Shown: positions 1 through 10,081, counted from the stretch's first letter. The stretch is 64,000 nucleotides of DNA from an uncultured Aquimarina sp. (GCA_947498775.1 CANMLL010000005.1:186001-250000); one strand, 5' to 3'. The notes: generated from the letters alone by a model not told the origin. Numbers and translations are program-made.

Positions 1-2127
1 GCACAGTATAGCTCTTTTCCGATATATTATAATCAAGCCAATGGTGTTGGACGTTTGATAGTAGATACAACAAAAATTATCGCAGATTTCAGGAATACAA
101 CAGTATTCATGAAGGATTCTATAGAATCGGGAGCGATAACCACAAGAAATCGAAGATTTCGAGTTCTTGGTGATCCACAACCTGCTTATGGAAATTATGT
201 TTGGTATAATTGTGAATATGTTCCTTCTAATACTTACGCCTATGATATTTTAGGATCTTACATGCCGAATAATTCTACATGGTTTTTGGCATATCAAAGA
301 GAAGAAATCGATGTTAATGAACTTCCGGCTATACCAGAATACAGCATTGATATTATAGCAAATAAACTCATACTAAACAAGGATGGGGTAGAAGTTGATT
401 CTAAAGATTTATCCTTATATATTGATGATACTAATCTTTCAAGACTAACTAGTGGAACAGTAAATCCAACTACCGGTATTGCGACTTTTACTCGTGACGA
501 TAACTCGACTTTTACAGTTGACTTTAGTGAGTTAATTAGTCTTAACTATACCTTCTCTAATGGCGTAAAAGAAGAATCTGGCACTATAAAACTTGGAGCA
601 TTATTATCAGAGAATACTGTTTTTCCATTTGACCCAAGTGGAGATCCAAGAGCTCCTAGAAAATTTACTATAGGACAGGATAACGGCGACTCTGGTATTG
701 ATACTCATTATTCTTTTGATGAAAGAAGTTTAAGATTTATTTGTGATACTATTGCGATAAAAACTAGAGGAAATTATAGACTTGAAGTCGAAAATTCTTA
801 TGATTTGTCAGTTGGTGAAAGCTCAAACTTTAAATTGAATATAGATAAAACGAATACTTTATTAAGAAATGATATTTTGCAGTTGGTTTCTGATGGAGCA
901 ATAACAATACAGCCCCCAAATAACGTATTAGATACATCACAACTAGGCAATGTTCTTACAAAAACTGGAAATTCAGGCCAATCAACTTGGGAGAAGCTAC
1001 CAGAATATTCAATAGATGTAGTTTCTAATCAATTAAAGCTTCTTAAAGATGGTGTTGAGATCGCTAGTACAGACCTTTCTTTATATGTTGATGATACTAA
1101 TCTTTCAAGGTTAATAAATGGTAGTCTAGATTCAAATACGGGTATTGCAACTTTTACTCGTGATGATAATACTACTTTTACAGTTGATTTTAGTGCATTT
1201 TTAGCAGGTGATACTAGTATTGTGATTGACACAGAATTTGATGAAACTTCTACAAACCCATTAGAGAATAAGGAAATAACAAAAGCAATTAATTCTTTAG
1301 AACTTCATAGTTCTAAAGGAAAATTAAGATATACTTTTAATACTGTACGGGATGATTTTTTAAATTTGAATCAAGAATTAAATGCCTATCCTAATACTGA
1401 CTTTTTTTTAATATTTACAAATACTAGTACAAATCTTAGATTTGCTACAAGAAAAAGCAACTATAATTTTTTGTTGGACGATTTTGAAATATCTGTTAGA
1501 GGTGGTGCTTTATCGTCTTTTGAATCTAATTCTGAGGTTTATAATAACTCAGTAGAAAAATATAGAGCGTTAGGTTATGAAGAGTCAAAAAGTACTGCTC
1601 TTTATGATGTTTATGAAATTGATAGAATTTTTGGTTCCCCAGAGTTGTTTAGATATACGGGAACAAATTCTAATAATGATTACGCTGAATTATTTTTTAA
1701 TTTTTCCTTTATGAAGATAAAGGAAAGTTTAACTCCTCAATCCGGTTCTTTTTCTCCTACATTAGAAACTACAGGAGCGACATATTCCTTTTCGGGAAAT
1801 GGAGGGAGCTACTATAAAATTGGAAAAATGGTTTATTTTGATCTGTTTTTAATACAAATTTCTACGGTAGGTACACCAACAGGTACGTTGGAAATAAGAA
1901 ATTTACCTTTTCCTGTAGCTTCAACATCTGGATTGAGCATTAGGAATATCCAAGGTTTTTCAAGTAACTTTTATGCAATATATGCCCAAACATTCCCTGT
2001 TAGCGATTCTATAGTTTTTGTTTTACATAACAGTTTTAATGGCGGGTTTAATAATAATACAGTATTGTCTTCAGAAGTTATCAATTCTGGCAGTATTGCT
2101 TTATCTGGAACATATTTAACTAATTAG
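1..2127 (+). CDS. Phage-tail-fibre-like protein, 5' end outside window
   Basis: The frame is open from base 1, so the true start lies to the left; a TTG at 55 is only an internal codon. At least 708 residues are present. Two copies of a module of about 64 residues (from about residues 95 and 317 counted from base 55) share the strings LSLY[IV]DDTNLSRL and GIATFTRDDN. The last 125 residues contain a motif around YYKIGKMVYFD that returns in the gene at 2567 (YYKIGKLV), suggesting a shared receptor-binding or trimerisation tip. No signal peptide or membrane segment is visible. Low complexity in Asn, Ser and Thr fits an extended fibre. Two further tail-like genes follow immediately. A prophage, phage-derived particle or other surface fibre are all possible; no capsid or terminase gene is in view. 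Confidence 0.6.
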   Translation, partial: AQYSSFPIYYNQANGVGRLIVDTTKIIADFRNTTVFMKDSIESGAITTRNRRFRVLGDPQPAYGNYVWYNCEYVPSNTYAYDILGSYMPNNSTWFLAYQREEIDVNELPAIPEYSIDIIANKLILNKDGVEVDSKDLSLYIDDTNLSRLTSGTVNPTTGIATFTRDDNSTFTVDFSELISLNYTFSNGVKEESGTIKLGALLSENTVFPFDPSGDPRAPRKFTIGQDNGDSGIDTHYSFDERSLRFICDTIAIKTRGNYRLEVENSYDLSVGESSNFKLNIDKTNTLLRNDILQLVSDGAITIQPPNNVLDTSQLGNVLTKTGNSGQSTWEKLPEYSIDVVSNQLKLLKDGVEIASTDLSLYVDDTNLSRLINGSLDSNTGIATFTRDDNTTFTVDFSAFLAGDTSIVIDTEFDETSTNPLENKEITKAINSLELHSSKGKLRYTFNTVRDDFLNLNQELNAYPNTDFFLIFTNTSTNLRFATRKSNYNFLLDDFEISVRGGALSSFESNSEVYNNSVEKYRALGYEESKSTALYDVYEIDRIFGSPELFRYTGTNSNNDYAELFFNFSFMKIKESLTPQSGSFSPTLETTGATYSFSGNGGSYYKIGKMVYFDLFLIQISTVGTPTGTLEIRNLPFPVASTSGLSIRNIQGFSSNFYAIYAQTFPVSDSIVFVLHNSFNGGFNNNTVLSSEVINSGSIALSGTYLTN
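337..528 (+). repeat. Internal coding repeat, copy 1
   Basis: A 192-bp segment that recurs with the same length at 1003-1194 in the same gene and frame. At protein level the copies share EYSID at the start, DDTNLSRL in the middle and TVDFS at the end. This looks like a duplicated fibre module. Confidence 0.8.
1003..1194 (+). repeat. Internal coding repeat, copy 2
   Basis: Second copy of the 192-bp module at 337-528. Most differences are third-base or conservative changes, so the duplication is not very recent. Confidence 0.8.
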
Positions 2128-2183
2128 ATATATTCTTCCAAATGGACATTATTTAGTATCGTTTTCAATAACATAAAAGATCT

Positions 2184-2564
2184 ATGAAACAATCAAGAAC
2201 CGTATTAAAATCCTATTTTGAAACAGGGGATAAACCTACAGAACCACAGTTTTCTGACCTTATTGATAGTTTGATGCACCTCGATGATGGAGTTTTTGTA
2301 ACTAACATTGAAAAAGATCAGAATGGCAATCAAGTGATCACATTTTCTGATAATACTAAGGTCTCTATCGAAAAACAGACAGATCACGTTGTTCAGGACA
2401 ATAAGATTAGAACTATAAATTTGGGTACTATAAGATCTTATAATGACTCTTTGATTTCTCCTGAATTAATAAATGTATTAAACGCTATGGATCCTCCTAT
2501 TAATATAGCAGAGGATGAAATAGCAATTTTTGAATATGAATCTGACGAAATTTTAGAAAGTTAA
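2184..2564 (+). CDS. Small tail-associated protein (126 aa)
   Basis: Short acidic protein beginning with MKQSRTVLKSYFETGDKPTE. This opening (long Lys/Arg start, then SYFETGDKPT and QFSDLIDS) is, from memory, frequent at the N-terminus of flavobacterial tail-fibre-like proteins; here it is a stand-alone gene of 126 residues. It sits 56 bp after the large fibre-like gene and 2 bp before the next one, so the three are probably co-transcribed. It could be an adaptor or attachment piece of the fibre. No enzymatic motif, signal peptide or membrane segment is visible. The function is inferred from context only. Confidence 0.6.
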   Translation: MKQSRTVLKSYFETGDKPTEPQFSDLIDSLMHLDDGVFVTNIEKDQNGNQVITFSDNTKVSIEKQTDHVVQDNKIRTINLGTIRSYNDSLISPELINVLNAMDPPINIAEDEIAIFEYESDEILES

Positions 2565-2566
2565 AA

Positions 2567-3841
2567 ATGGCAAAAAGAAGGTTTTTAGTTCGTGGTGGCA
2601 AAGGAAGAATTGGGATAGGTGGTCAACAGCTAACAGAAAATGATATAATCCCAATATATGAAGATAATTCGGAGAAGATTTATGAAATACAGAACAATTA
2701 TTTCAATCTTCAGCAACAAGCTGATGATGCAAAACGTTTTGCATTATATAATTCTTTTGTATACACAGATCAATTACCAGATGATTTTTCTGGAACCTCG
2801 ACGTTCTTCAATCCAAATCAATACCTTCTTTCAAAAAATTCTAAAGGAGAATTCTTTTTTGGTATCGATAGAAATAAACCTGATGCCAGACTGGATATCA
2901 AAGGAGTGTTTGCACAGGTAATAGGTACTGATCGATACAGGCGCTCTTATGGAAGATTTTATTGTTTAAAAGGAGAAGAACCGGCTTTTGAAAATGGTTC
3001 TATAGTTTTTTATAAAATAGAAGGGCAAAATCTTTTTTTAGAAAATCTTAAACGCTACAATTTTTCAATTGCAAGAGAAGATGTTGTTAATTATAAGGCA
3101 ACAAATTCTCATCAGTATAATACACTTTCTATAGATGATCCGGTAACTAGTGATAATCCAGAAGATGGCACGGTGTATTTTTGTGTAGGAGGTGCAGATT
3201 ATGATATTAATCTAAATAATATTCAGATCGGGATTGGTGACGAAGTTAGGACTATATACTTCATTAATGGTACAGAGCAAAAGATCACCTTTACCGGGTT
3301 TGCATTTAAAAATAACATTCCCGAAGGCAAATTGTCTTCAATGTCTAAGAAAAATGCAATCGTCGAAGTCAAAATCCTACAGCGGATGTCTGGAGGTGAT
3401 ATCTACCTATCGGGAGATTTGGATCACAATCCATCGGTTAGCTCAGGATTAGAGGTAACTGAACGTAGTTTTTCACCAGTTCTTAATGGTACCTCTGCGA
3501 ATTACTCTTTTAATAGTGTTAAAGCTAATTATTATAAAATTGGCAAATTAGTTACGATCCACATAATTATTAATCAAATCATCCAAGATGTTTTTAGCGC
3601 TACAAACAAAGTTAGCCTGGGTAACATTCCGTCAGAAATTCGGCCAACTGCAGCTACAGTTTCGGTTGATTTGAATGTCATTAGAGAATCCGATAAAAAA
3701 CCATGGGAACTTTTGGGAATAATTGACCCTAATGGACGATTAGCATTTGTAGATAGAACAACAGGTTCCAGCGCAAACTTAAATTTTTCAACTTCAGTTC
3801 AAGGAGCATTAAATATATCAGGAACCTATTTTGTTGATTAG
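2567..3841 (+). CDS. Phage-tail-fibre-like protein (424 aa)
   Basis: Begins 2 bp after the preceding stop with MAKRRFLVRGGKGRIGIGGQ. The C-terminal third carries SFSPVLNGTSANYSFN and YYKIGKLV, matching the C-terminal pattern of the first gene in the window (SFSPTLETTGATYSFS, YYKIGKMV), so the two proteins probably share a fold at their tip. The central part has a segment reading KPDARLDIKGVFAQVIG. No signal peptide is present, as expected for a phage structural protein. It is the last gene of the + strand tail-like set; 237 bp with no recognisable gene separate it from the convergent gene at 4079. Exact role unknown. Confidence 0.6.
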   Translation: MAKRRFLVRGGKGRIGIGGQQLTENDIIPIYEDNSEKIYEIQNNYFNLQQQADDAKRFALYNSFVYTDQLPDDFSGTSTFFNPNQYLLSKNSKGEFFFGIDRNKPDARLDIKGVFAQVIGTDRYRRSYGRFYCLKGEEPAFENGSIVFYKIEGQNLFLENLKRYNFSIAREDVVNYKATNSHQYNTLSIDDPVTSDNPEDGTVYFCVGGADYDINLNNIQIGIGDEVRTIYFINGTEQKITFTGFAFKNNIPEGKLSSMSKKNAIVEVKILQRMSGGDIYLSGDLDHNPSVSSGLEVTERSFSPVLNGTSANYSFNSVKANYYKIGKLVTIHIIINQIIQDVFSATNKVSLGNIPSEIRPTAATVSVDLNVIRESDKKPWELLGIIDPNGRLAFVDRTTGSSANLNFSTSVQGALNISGTYFVD

Positions 3842-4078
3842 ATAATCGGTAACTATAGTATTAACCGTATAAAGTCATATACTTAGTGGATTAGTGCCAT
3901 TAGAAATTGGGGATTATACCCGATCAGTTCTTAATATTACCGAAAAGATAATTAATGAGTATTAAGGTCTGCTGAGAAACTATCTATCTGTTATTTTATA
4001 AGGTATTATAATTACGCTTCCTGTCTTTTATTAAGTTGTGGGTGAGGAGGTGTGCAGGCTTTTCTTATTCTATCGCTA

Positions 4079-5467
4079 CTACCAACCATCTAATACACAT
4101 TGCAGGGTATGCGGTGTTGTTTTTGATAATGGTATCTCTTCAAGAGTATCACCTAGATAATTTCCACTAGCAGAACCTGTAACATCGTTAAATCGGTATG
4201 ACCAGCAAAACCTTAGATTAGGATGCTCATCAGAAAAAGTAACCAAATTATCGATTAGTATTACATTTTCTACTTCAGTAAATGCCATAAAGTACCCAAG
4301 AAACTTGTTACGTCGAACGTCTGCATCAGAGCTTTTGTACATATACATACCACAACTATTACAAATATTTTCGTGTATATATGTAGCACGATTGTGACCT
4401 TTATCTCCTCCGCTTGAGTATTGGATATACCCCAATCTTCCGTTTACTGATCCCGTAACCATAGTAATGGTATTTCTAGCTATAATATTATGGGTTTTGT
4501 GCCAGCTAACAATAGGACCATCTACATAACTACTTCCTTCTCCTTGCTCCATAATATTGTCAAGGATATACACATTTTCTCCTGTAGCATTTACAATATC
4601 TCCACCTGTATTATGATGAAAATAATTACTTTGGATTAATATGTCTTCATCTACCCGTCCAGGTCCTTCAATATCAATACCAAATTGCGGAGATGTCCCA
4701 CTAATATGGTGTATTTCGTTGTCTTTTATTTCAATACGAACACCACCAACTATAGAAATACCTTGACGTCGGTTATTATAAATATCATTATTCACAAAAG
4801 TAACATCACTTGATTCTAATACTAAAGAACCATCTCCTGTCAAATTATGAATTTTCATATTTTCAATTAACACATTATTATTATCCCAAACACAAATGCC
4901 ATGGCCTTCATCATGAGCTTTCTTTCCATCACTATCACGTGGAGTAAAAATATGTGTATCTCGATCCCCCTTAATTGTACCATCTCGAATAATTATATTG
5001 TCCCCATCTAAACTAATAACACAATAGTTCCATTTATCGTTAGTATCAATTTCTAAAACAGCACCTTGGCTAAATACAAATTCGGTATCTTCATGAATCT
5101 CTATACCACCATAGTAAATATCGTTTATATCTTCACCAACCAAATAGTCTCCTTTAGGTAATACAACTCGGTTATAACCTTCTTGATGTGCCCAATCTAT
5201 TGCTGCTTGCAAATTAGCAGTAGTCTTAATTGCATTCGTACCATTGTTAGGAATATCCCACCGATCTAAATCAATAATATATTCTAAGCTGTTGGACATT
5301 ACAGGTAACTGAACATCAAAAAGAAGCTTAGGTAATCCATTAGCATCCAAATCTTCTGCGTCTGCTTCATATTCTGAATCATTCCTACCAGAATCCAAAT
5401 CTTCATTACTACAAGATGTGATAACAGTGATGGTAAAAATTAGTAGGTAGTATGTTGAGTTTTTCAT
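4079..5467 (-). CDS. Secreted parallel beta-helix lipoprotein
   Basis: The ATG at 5467 is preferred because it gives MKNSTYYLLIFTITVITSC, a lipoprotein signal ending in Cys; a longer reading from 5551 would put 28 unlikely residues before it. An Asp/Glu-rich linker follows the Cys. From about residue 75 the sequence resembles the start of pectate-lyase-3 type domains (NLQAAIDWAHQEG, VVLPKGDYLVG), followed by many short turns of a right-handed beta-helix (NNVLIENMKIHNL, DVTFVNNDIYNN, RIEIKDNEIHHI). Such proteins bind or cleave polysaccharides at the cell surface, but no catalytic residues can be assigned by eye. It is encoded alone, convergent with the tail-like genes. A sugar lyase, an epimerase-like or a purely binding role are all open. 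Confidence 0.7.
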   Translation of the reverse strand: MKNSTYYLLIFTITVITSCSNEDLDSGRNDSEYEADAEDLDANGLPKLLFDVQLPVMSNSLEYIIDLDRWDIPNNGTNAIKTTANLQAAIDWAHQEGYNRVVLPKGDYLVGEDINDIYYGGIEIHEDTEFVFSQGAVLEIDTNDKWNYCVISLDGDNIIIRDGTIKGDRDTHIFTPRDSDGKKAHDEGHGICVWDNNNVLIENMKIHNLTGDGSLVLESSDVTFVNNDIYNNRRQGISIVGGVRIEIKDNEIHHISGTSPQFGIDIEGPGRVDEDILIQSNYFHHNTGGDIVNATGENVYILDNIMEQGEGSSYVDGPIVSWHKTHNIIARNTITMVTGSVNGRLGYIQYSSGGDKGHNRATYIHENICNSCGMYMYKSSDADVRRNKFLGYFMAFTEVENVILIDNLVTFSDEHPNLRFCWSYRFNDVTGSASGNYLGDTLEEIPLSKTTPHTLQCVLDGW

Positions 5468-5699
5468 GGGGTGATATAAAAAAATAAATCGAAATATATT
5501 AAAATCAATACATAACGGCAAATTAAAGAAGCCAATATGGATAAAAAACAAAACAAGGAGACTAGTGTCTACATAATAATTATATACATGCCTGGTCGAT
5601 ATTAGTTTTTAAATAAAAAGTAAATTAATTGTAACATATATCGTTACTCTTTGACATATAGAAGTGGTTTAAACTAGTTCTATATTCAATCAAAAACTA

Positions 5700-7319
5700 A
5701 TGACAATGAAAACAAAATCTATCTTTAAGCTCCTATTAGGTATAGGTATACTAATTAATGTATTTAACTCTAAATCTTTTGCTCAAGAAACTATTACTTC
5801 TAAACAATGGCAAGAAGATCTCAAATTTTTACAACAAAAAGTACATAATGATCATCCCTTTTTGTTCAAAAAAATAAAGCAAACTGAGTGGGATAGCGAA
5901 GTAGAAAAGTTCCGTCAACAAATCCCAAATCTGCAAGAGCATGAAATAAAAGTTGGGCTATCACGCATTGTTTCATTATTTCAATATGGGCATACACAAA
6001 TTCCATTTAGTACGGTAGCAAAAGATGCAGTACTCCCTGTTAACTTATATCACTTTAAAGATGGTGTTTATGTAGAAGGTGTAGAGAAAACACATCAACA
6101 AACATTAGGAGCAAAGGTGTTAAAGATAGGAGGAATGAATATTGAAAAAGCACTTTCTAAGGTTCGTCCCGTAGTTCCTGTAGAGAATGATCAATATTTT
6201 AAAGCGTATGGACTAAGATTTTTAACCGTTCCTGCAATACTTCATGCTCAAGGCGTCATGCCAAAGCTTACTGACAAAGTAGTAGTAACTTTAGAAAAAG
6301 ACGGGAAAGTTTTTAATTATACTTTTCCAACAATCCCTTTAAAGGATATGTCTAGAGATTATAATTTGACCATAGCAAATGAGAAATGGTTAAGCGCTAG
6401 AAATACAGATAAAACACCTTTATATCTTAAATCTTTGAATGAAAAATTTTATTATTTCGAGTATTTACCCGATACAAAAACAATATATGTTCGCCAAAGT
6501 TCTGTTTTTAATCATGATTCTGAAACGCTCAAGGATTTTTACAAACGACTTTTTACATTTATAGATACTAACGAAGTAGAAAAACTAATTTATGATGTAC
6601 GTCTTAATGGTGGAGGAAACAATTATAATAATCGACCATTGATAAAAGGATTATTAGCTAGGCCCAATATCAATAAACAAGGAAAACTATTTTATATTAT
6701 TGGTCGTAATACATTTTCGGCTTGTCAAAATTTAACCAATGAGATCGAAAATTATACCGAAGCAATTATAATAGGGGAGCCTACCGCCGAAAATAAGAAC
6801 TTCTATGGAGATGCTACTAAAGTAACGTTGCCTAATTCAAAAATAAATGCTTATCTATCATTTGCTTGGTGGCAAGATATGGCACAATGGGAAAATAAAG
6901 ACGCCACTACGCCACATTTTTCAAAAGAAATAACTTTTGATCAATATCGTAACAATGAAGATCCAGTATTAGATCTGGCAATGAATATTGATATAGAAAA
7001 GGTTGTAATTGATCCTATGGATCATTTTACAAATTTATTTTTGGCAGGTAAGATGGAGCAACTCACCAAAGATGCCGCCCGTATTATAAGAGATCCTTTA
7101 TATCGACATATTTCTTTTGAAAAAGAATTTGACCGAGTAGGAAAGTTATTGCTTAAGCAAGGACAAAATGATGGTGCGCTATACGTATACAAAATGAATA
7201 CACAATTCTATCCAGATTCTCCAGTACTATGGAAAGGATTGGGTGAAGCACTCAAAGCAACCGGTAATATTGATGATGCAAACAATGCATTTGCAAAAGC
7301 AGAACAGTTAAGTAAATAA
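5700..7319 (+). CDS. S41-family peptidase-like protein with C-terminal TPR
   Basis: A signal peptide covers about residues 1-28 (cleavage near SFAQ). A PDZ-like stretch lies around 122-152 (EGVEKTHQQTLGAKVLKIGG). The C-terminal-processing-peptidase core follows: DVRLNGGGNN at about 299-308 and a nucleophile context GRNTFSACQ with Ser340, like the TxSA motif of S41 enzymes. A helical TPR-like pair lies near 494-537. The usual general-base Lys cannot be placed with certainty, so activity is not assured. It probably acts in the periplasm or on the outer membrane. It is followed by 179 bp and a barrel gene. In flavobacteria such proteins are often annotated only as S41 family peptidase, with unknown substrate. 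Confidence 0.75.
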   Translation: MTMKTKSIFKLLLGIGILINVFNSKSFAQETITSKQWQEDLKFLQQKVHNDHPFLFKKIKQTEWDSEVEKFRQQIPNLQEHEIKVGLSRIVSLFQYGHTQIPFSTVAKDAVLPVNLYHFKDGVYVEGVEKTHQQTLGAKVLKIGGMNIEKALSKVRPVVPVENDQYFKAYGLRFLTVPAILHAQGVMPKLTDKVVVTLEKDGKVFNYTFPTIPLKDMSRDYNLTIANEKWLSARNTDKTPLYLKSLNEKFYYFEYLPDTKTIYVRQSSVFNHDSETLKDFYKRLFTFIDTNEVEKLIYDVRLNGGGNNYNNRPLIKGLLARPNINKQGKLFYIIGRNTFSACQNLTNEIENYTEAIIIGEPTAENKNFYGDATKVTLPNSKINAYLSFAWWQDMAQWENKDATTPHFSKEITFDQYRNNEDPVLDLAMNIDIEKVVIDPMDHFTNLFLAGKMEQLTKDAARIIRDPLYRHISFEKEFDRVGKLLLKQGQNDGALYVYKMNTQFYPDSPVLWKGLGEALKATGNIDDANNAFAKAEQLSK

Positions 7320-7468
7320 AATTAAAAGAGGTATGAAAATTCGTTGTTCTGAACTGATTTTCTTTTTCGCCTACACAAAAAATCCCTGTTTTTTATTTGT
7401 GTAAATTAACATCAGAAATGGTATAACAAATAAATTACAAAGATTTTTATGCAATCAAATAGATAATA

Positions 7469-7476
7469 TATATTTG
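7469..7476 (+). promoter_or_regulatory. Candidate Bacteroidota -7 box (TATATTTG)
   Basis: Matches TAnnTTTG, the -7 element of the Bacteroidota primary sigma factor, and ends 22 bp before the GTG start at 7499. No clear TTTG -33 element is visible at the usual distance. Confidence 0.4.
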
Positions 7477-7498
7477 ACGCTTATAAAATCTAACCCGT

Positions 7499-8416
7499 GT
7501 GAAATATTACCATACTTTTATTGCTTTAGCTTTATTTGCGCAATCCTTAATTGCTCAAGATTATATAGACCTTGTAAAAATCAATTATGCAAGTATTCTG
7601 GATGCTGGTTACGAAGGAAATGATGCCACCACAGATATAAGTTTGTTTGATGCTTCCATTACATATCCTATTAAGCTATCAGAAAAAACAGCTATTATCA
7701 CAGGAGTAGATTATAACCAGCAGGGGTTAAAGCTTTTTCCAAATGCAGCAACAGTTTCTTTAAAAAATATCACATTAAAAGCAGGGATAAATGTAAAGCA
7801 CAGTGATACATGGTCGGGGACATACGTATTGTTACCAAAAATAGCCAGCCAGGATCTCCACACCAATGGTGATCATTTTTTCTTTGGTGGTCTGGCGTTG
7901 CTAAAATATCAAAAAAACGATCGTATGCAATATCGTTTTGGGGCCTATGTCAGTACGGAAGGTTTTGGAACATTTATGACGCCTATTTTGGGAATGTATT
8001 ATAGTAGTGAGGATAAAAAATGGGAGTTTACAGCAACATTGCCTATTAATGCAGATTTAAATTATAGCTTTAATGAGGTTACATCTGTCGGATTGGGTTT
8101 TCAGGCTTTAGTTAGGTCTTATAGTTTAGAACGTGAAGATTCTTTATCCGAATTATATACGCAGGTATCAAATATTGAGTTTGCTACTTATTTTCAGCAT
8201 GGTTTTGCTGATAACAGTATCTTAATACGATTACAGGCAGGATATTCCTCGGCTTCTTATGAAGTGTTTGATGAAGGAGATACGTTACCAATTAAAGTCT
8301 CTGCTTTTGAATTTGATGATGATCGTAATTTATTGAATCCTGAAATGACAGGAAATCTATTTGTGAGACTAGGAGCAACGTATCGCTTCTATTTGAAAAA
8401 AAAGAAAGGGGAGTAA
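7499..8416 (+). CDS. Outer-membrane beta-barrel protein, DUF6268-like
   Basis: The GTG start gives MKYYHTFIALALFAQSLIAQ, a typical signal peptide. The mature part alternates aromatic and polar residues in strands separated by short turns and ends in LGATYRFYLKKKKGE, with a C-terminal strand as in outer-membrane barrels. The early string FDASITYPIKLSEKTAIITGVDY and later LPINADLNYSFNEV resemble the DUF6268 family of Bacteroidota; that assignment is from memory. Length (305 residues) fits a 12-14 strand barrel. It is a single gene behind its own -7 box. The substrate, if it is a transporter, is unknown. Confidence 0.65.
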   Translation: MKYYHTFIALALFAQSLIAQDYIDLVKINYASILDAGYEGNDATTDISLFDASITYPIKLSEKTAIITGVDYNQQGLKLFPNAATVSLKNITLKAGINVKHSDTWSGTYVLLPKIASQDLHTNGDHFFFGGLALLKYQKNDRMQYRFGAYVSTEGFGTFMTPILGMYYSSEDKKWEFTATLPINADLNYSFNEVTSVGLGFQALVRSYSLEREDSLSELYTQVSNIEFATYFQHGFADNSILIRLQAGYSSASYEVFDEGDTLPIKVSAFEFDDDRNLLNPEMTGNLFVRLGATYRFYLKKKKGE

Positions 8417-8427
8417 AGGGGACCTCT

Positions 8428-9673
8428 ATTAATTCATTTTTAAAATATTCTTTGGTAATTCTGTTGAATTTTTCATTTTTAAAAAATGACCTCGCTTTTT
8501 TATCAGTCCATAATATTTTTTAATACACTGATTTGTAGTATTTTATTATTTTTATCGTTCCCAATTAGCCATAGTTATCCCATCTAAGCGGGTAACTTGT
8601 TCATATCTGAATAAATTATAAGTAAGATTTACTAATCCTACAAAGCCTATAGCTCGTTTTATTCCTATCGATTTTATATAAAGCTTGTTCATACTCTGTT
8701 CCATAAAACCAAATACGTGTTCTACTCGTGCCCTAGTTTTTGATTTTTCTTTATTGGATTCTTTTTGTGTTTGTGTTAAAGGACTGTTTTTATATCCTTT
8801 TTCGTGTACGCTATTGTTTACCTCATATTTTTTGATTGTTTTTTCTTGTTCTTCCCCAGTATAAGCACTATCCGCCCAAAGGTTTTGATCTTTGTCTTTC
8901 TCTGTTAATAATGTGTCGAGTACCTGAGAATCGTGTACTGAGGCATCCGTTGTGGTATAGGTATCAATGAATTTATGCGTATTATCAACCTTTGCATGAT
9001 TTTTATACCCATAATAAGATTGATTGTTCTTTTTTGTCCAACGTGCATCTACATCTTTTTGTCGTTTCTTATTAGGTTGATCATCCCACTCCTCAGGGGT
9101 TTTCCCTTGTTTTATGAGTTCGTTTTTTTCTCTACTATTACGTTGTCTTGGTGCTTCTACAAAACTTGCATCAATGATTTTTCCTTGGTGAGCGATCAAC
9201 CCATACTTCTCCAATAAACTTGTGAATTTCTCAAATAACTCTTTTTCAATACCTTTGGAAATCAATTTATCCCTAAAACTCCAAACAGTCTTTTCGTCTG
9301 GAACTTTATCGTTTAAGGATAAGCCTAGAAAACGACAGAAGGTTAACCTATCTAATATTTGATATTCTAGCTGAAAATCACTCAAATTATAATACCGCTG
9401 TAATATCAATATCTTGAACATTAATAATGGATCATACGGTTTGGGACCGGCATTAACCATTTTTTTCTTATGAACTTTCTCGATAGTTTCTCTAAAATAC
9501 TCCCAGTCTACTATTTTATTCAATCGCTCCAATGGATCGCCTTGTTTACTGAGTTTTTCTAATCGGTAATCTTCTGAAAATAAAGAGGTTGTGTTGGTTG
9601 GCTTATAGTTATTCATAGTGATATTAGTAAAACAGAAAAATACTAATAACTATTTGATTAATAATGAATTAAT
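8428..9673 (-). mobile_element. IS5-group insertion sequence, ends approximate
   Basis: The element holds one transposase gene. The best terminal inverted repeats I can find are 8428-8443 (ATTAATTCATTTTTAA) and 9658-9673, which reads inward as ATTAATTCATTATTAA: 15 of 16 positions match. The true tips may lie a few bases further out, for example GGACCTCT at 8420 on the left. No target duplication could be verified. The transposase is intact, so the copy may still be active. Confidence 0.5.
8552..9616 (-). CDS. IS5-family DDE transposase
   Basis: A 354-residue protein with the N-terminal DUF772-type region typical of the IS5 group (GPKPYDPLLMFKILILQRYY, then LSDFQLEYQILDRLTFCRFL and VPDEKTVWSFRDKL). 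The DDE triad is visible as IIDASFVEAP (first Asp), LWADSAYTG (second Asp) and RARVEHVFGFME (Glu). The middle DARWTKKNNQSYYGYKNH is the usual K/YGYK signature of this group. The full-length frame with no stop or shift suggests a functional enzyme. It lies in the gap between the barrel gene and the gene at 10082 and interrupts nothing obvious. Confidence 0.92.
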   Translation of the reverse strand: MNNYKPTNTTSLFSEDYRLEKLSKQGDPLERLNKIVDWEYFRETIEKVHKKKMVNAGPKPYDPLLMFKILILQRYYNLSDFQLEYQILDRLTFCRFLGLSLNDKVPDEKTVWSFRDKLISKGIEKELFEKFTSLLEKYGLIAHQGKIIDASFVEAPRQRNSREKNELIKQGKTPEEWDDQPNKKRQKDVDARWTKKNNQSYYGYKNHAKVDNTHKFIDTYTTTDASVHDSQVLDTLLTEKDKDQNLWADSAYTGEEQEKTIKKYEVNNSVHEKGYKNSPLTQTQKESNKEKSKTRARVEHVFGFMEQSMNKLYIKSIGIKRAIGFVGLVNLTYNLFRYEQVTRLDGITMANWER

Positions 9674-10081
9674 TATAGAAATTGCCTAAAGTCTAAATCG
9701 GGGGTATTTGCATATAACAGTAACAAAACAAGAGCATCTTAAACCCTTCTTTTCTGTTATTTTAAGTCTACTATTGCAGACAATACTCAAATATGACAGA
9801 TTATGAGTACGAATATCGTTAAGATGCCCCATTTTGGTTATAATGGCTAATTCAAATTGTATAAAACCAAATACTGTTTTAAGGTTTAAAATGAATTGTA
9901 TGTATGGTTCAAAGATATTTTGGTTTGTTCGGTTGACAAAGGGCTTAATACCTGTTTTTGAATAGGTGAAAACCCCGTTTTTTGGACTATTACTATGCAC
10001 TACTTTTTGGTTTTTAGGAAATAGAAAAAGTCAAGATGAGTTCAATATGTTAAGAACTTGTTTTTCCTTTTTCAATAAATT
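9674..10081. other. Intergenic stretch without a convincing gene
   Basis: About 400 bp between the insertion sequence and the gene at 10082. A frame on the - strand (9686-10000) is open but has no family likeness. The only notable element is TCAAGATGAGTTC at 10031-10043, which is identical to one arm of the inverted repeat at 47714-47803. Confidence 0.5.

Noticed and set aside
7373..7404. Hairpin TACACAAA/TTTGTGTA after the S41-like gene as a terminator
   Set aside because: Stem is AT-rich with a long loop and no T run follows; too weak to call.
9686..10000. Open frame of 104 codons on the - strand upstream of the transposase
   Set aside because: No family likeness, no DDE motif, and low-complexity composition; probably a chance frame in non-coding DNA.
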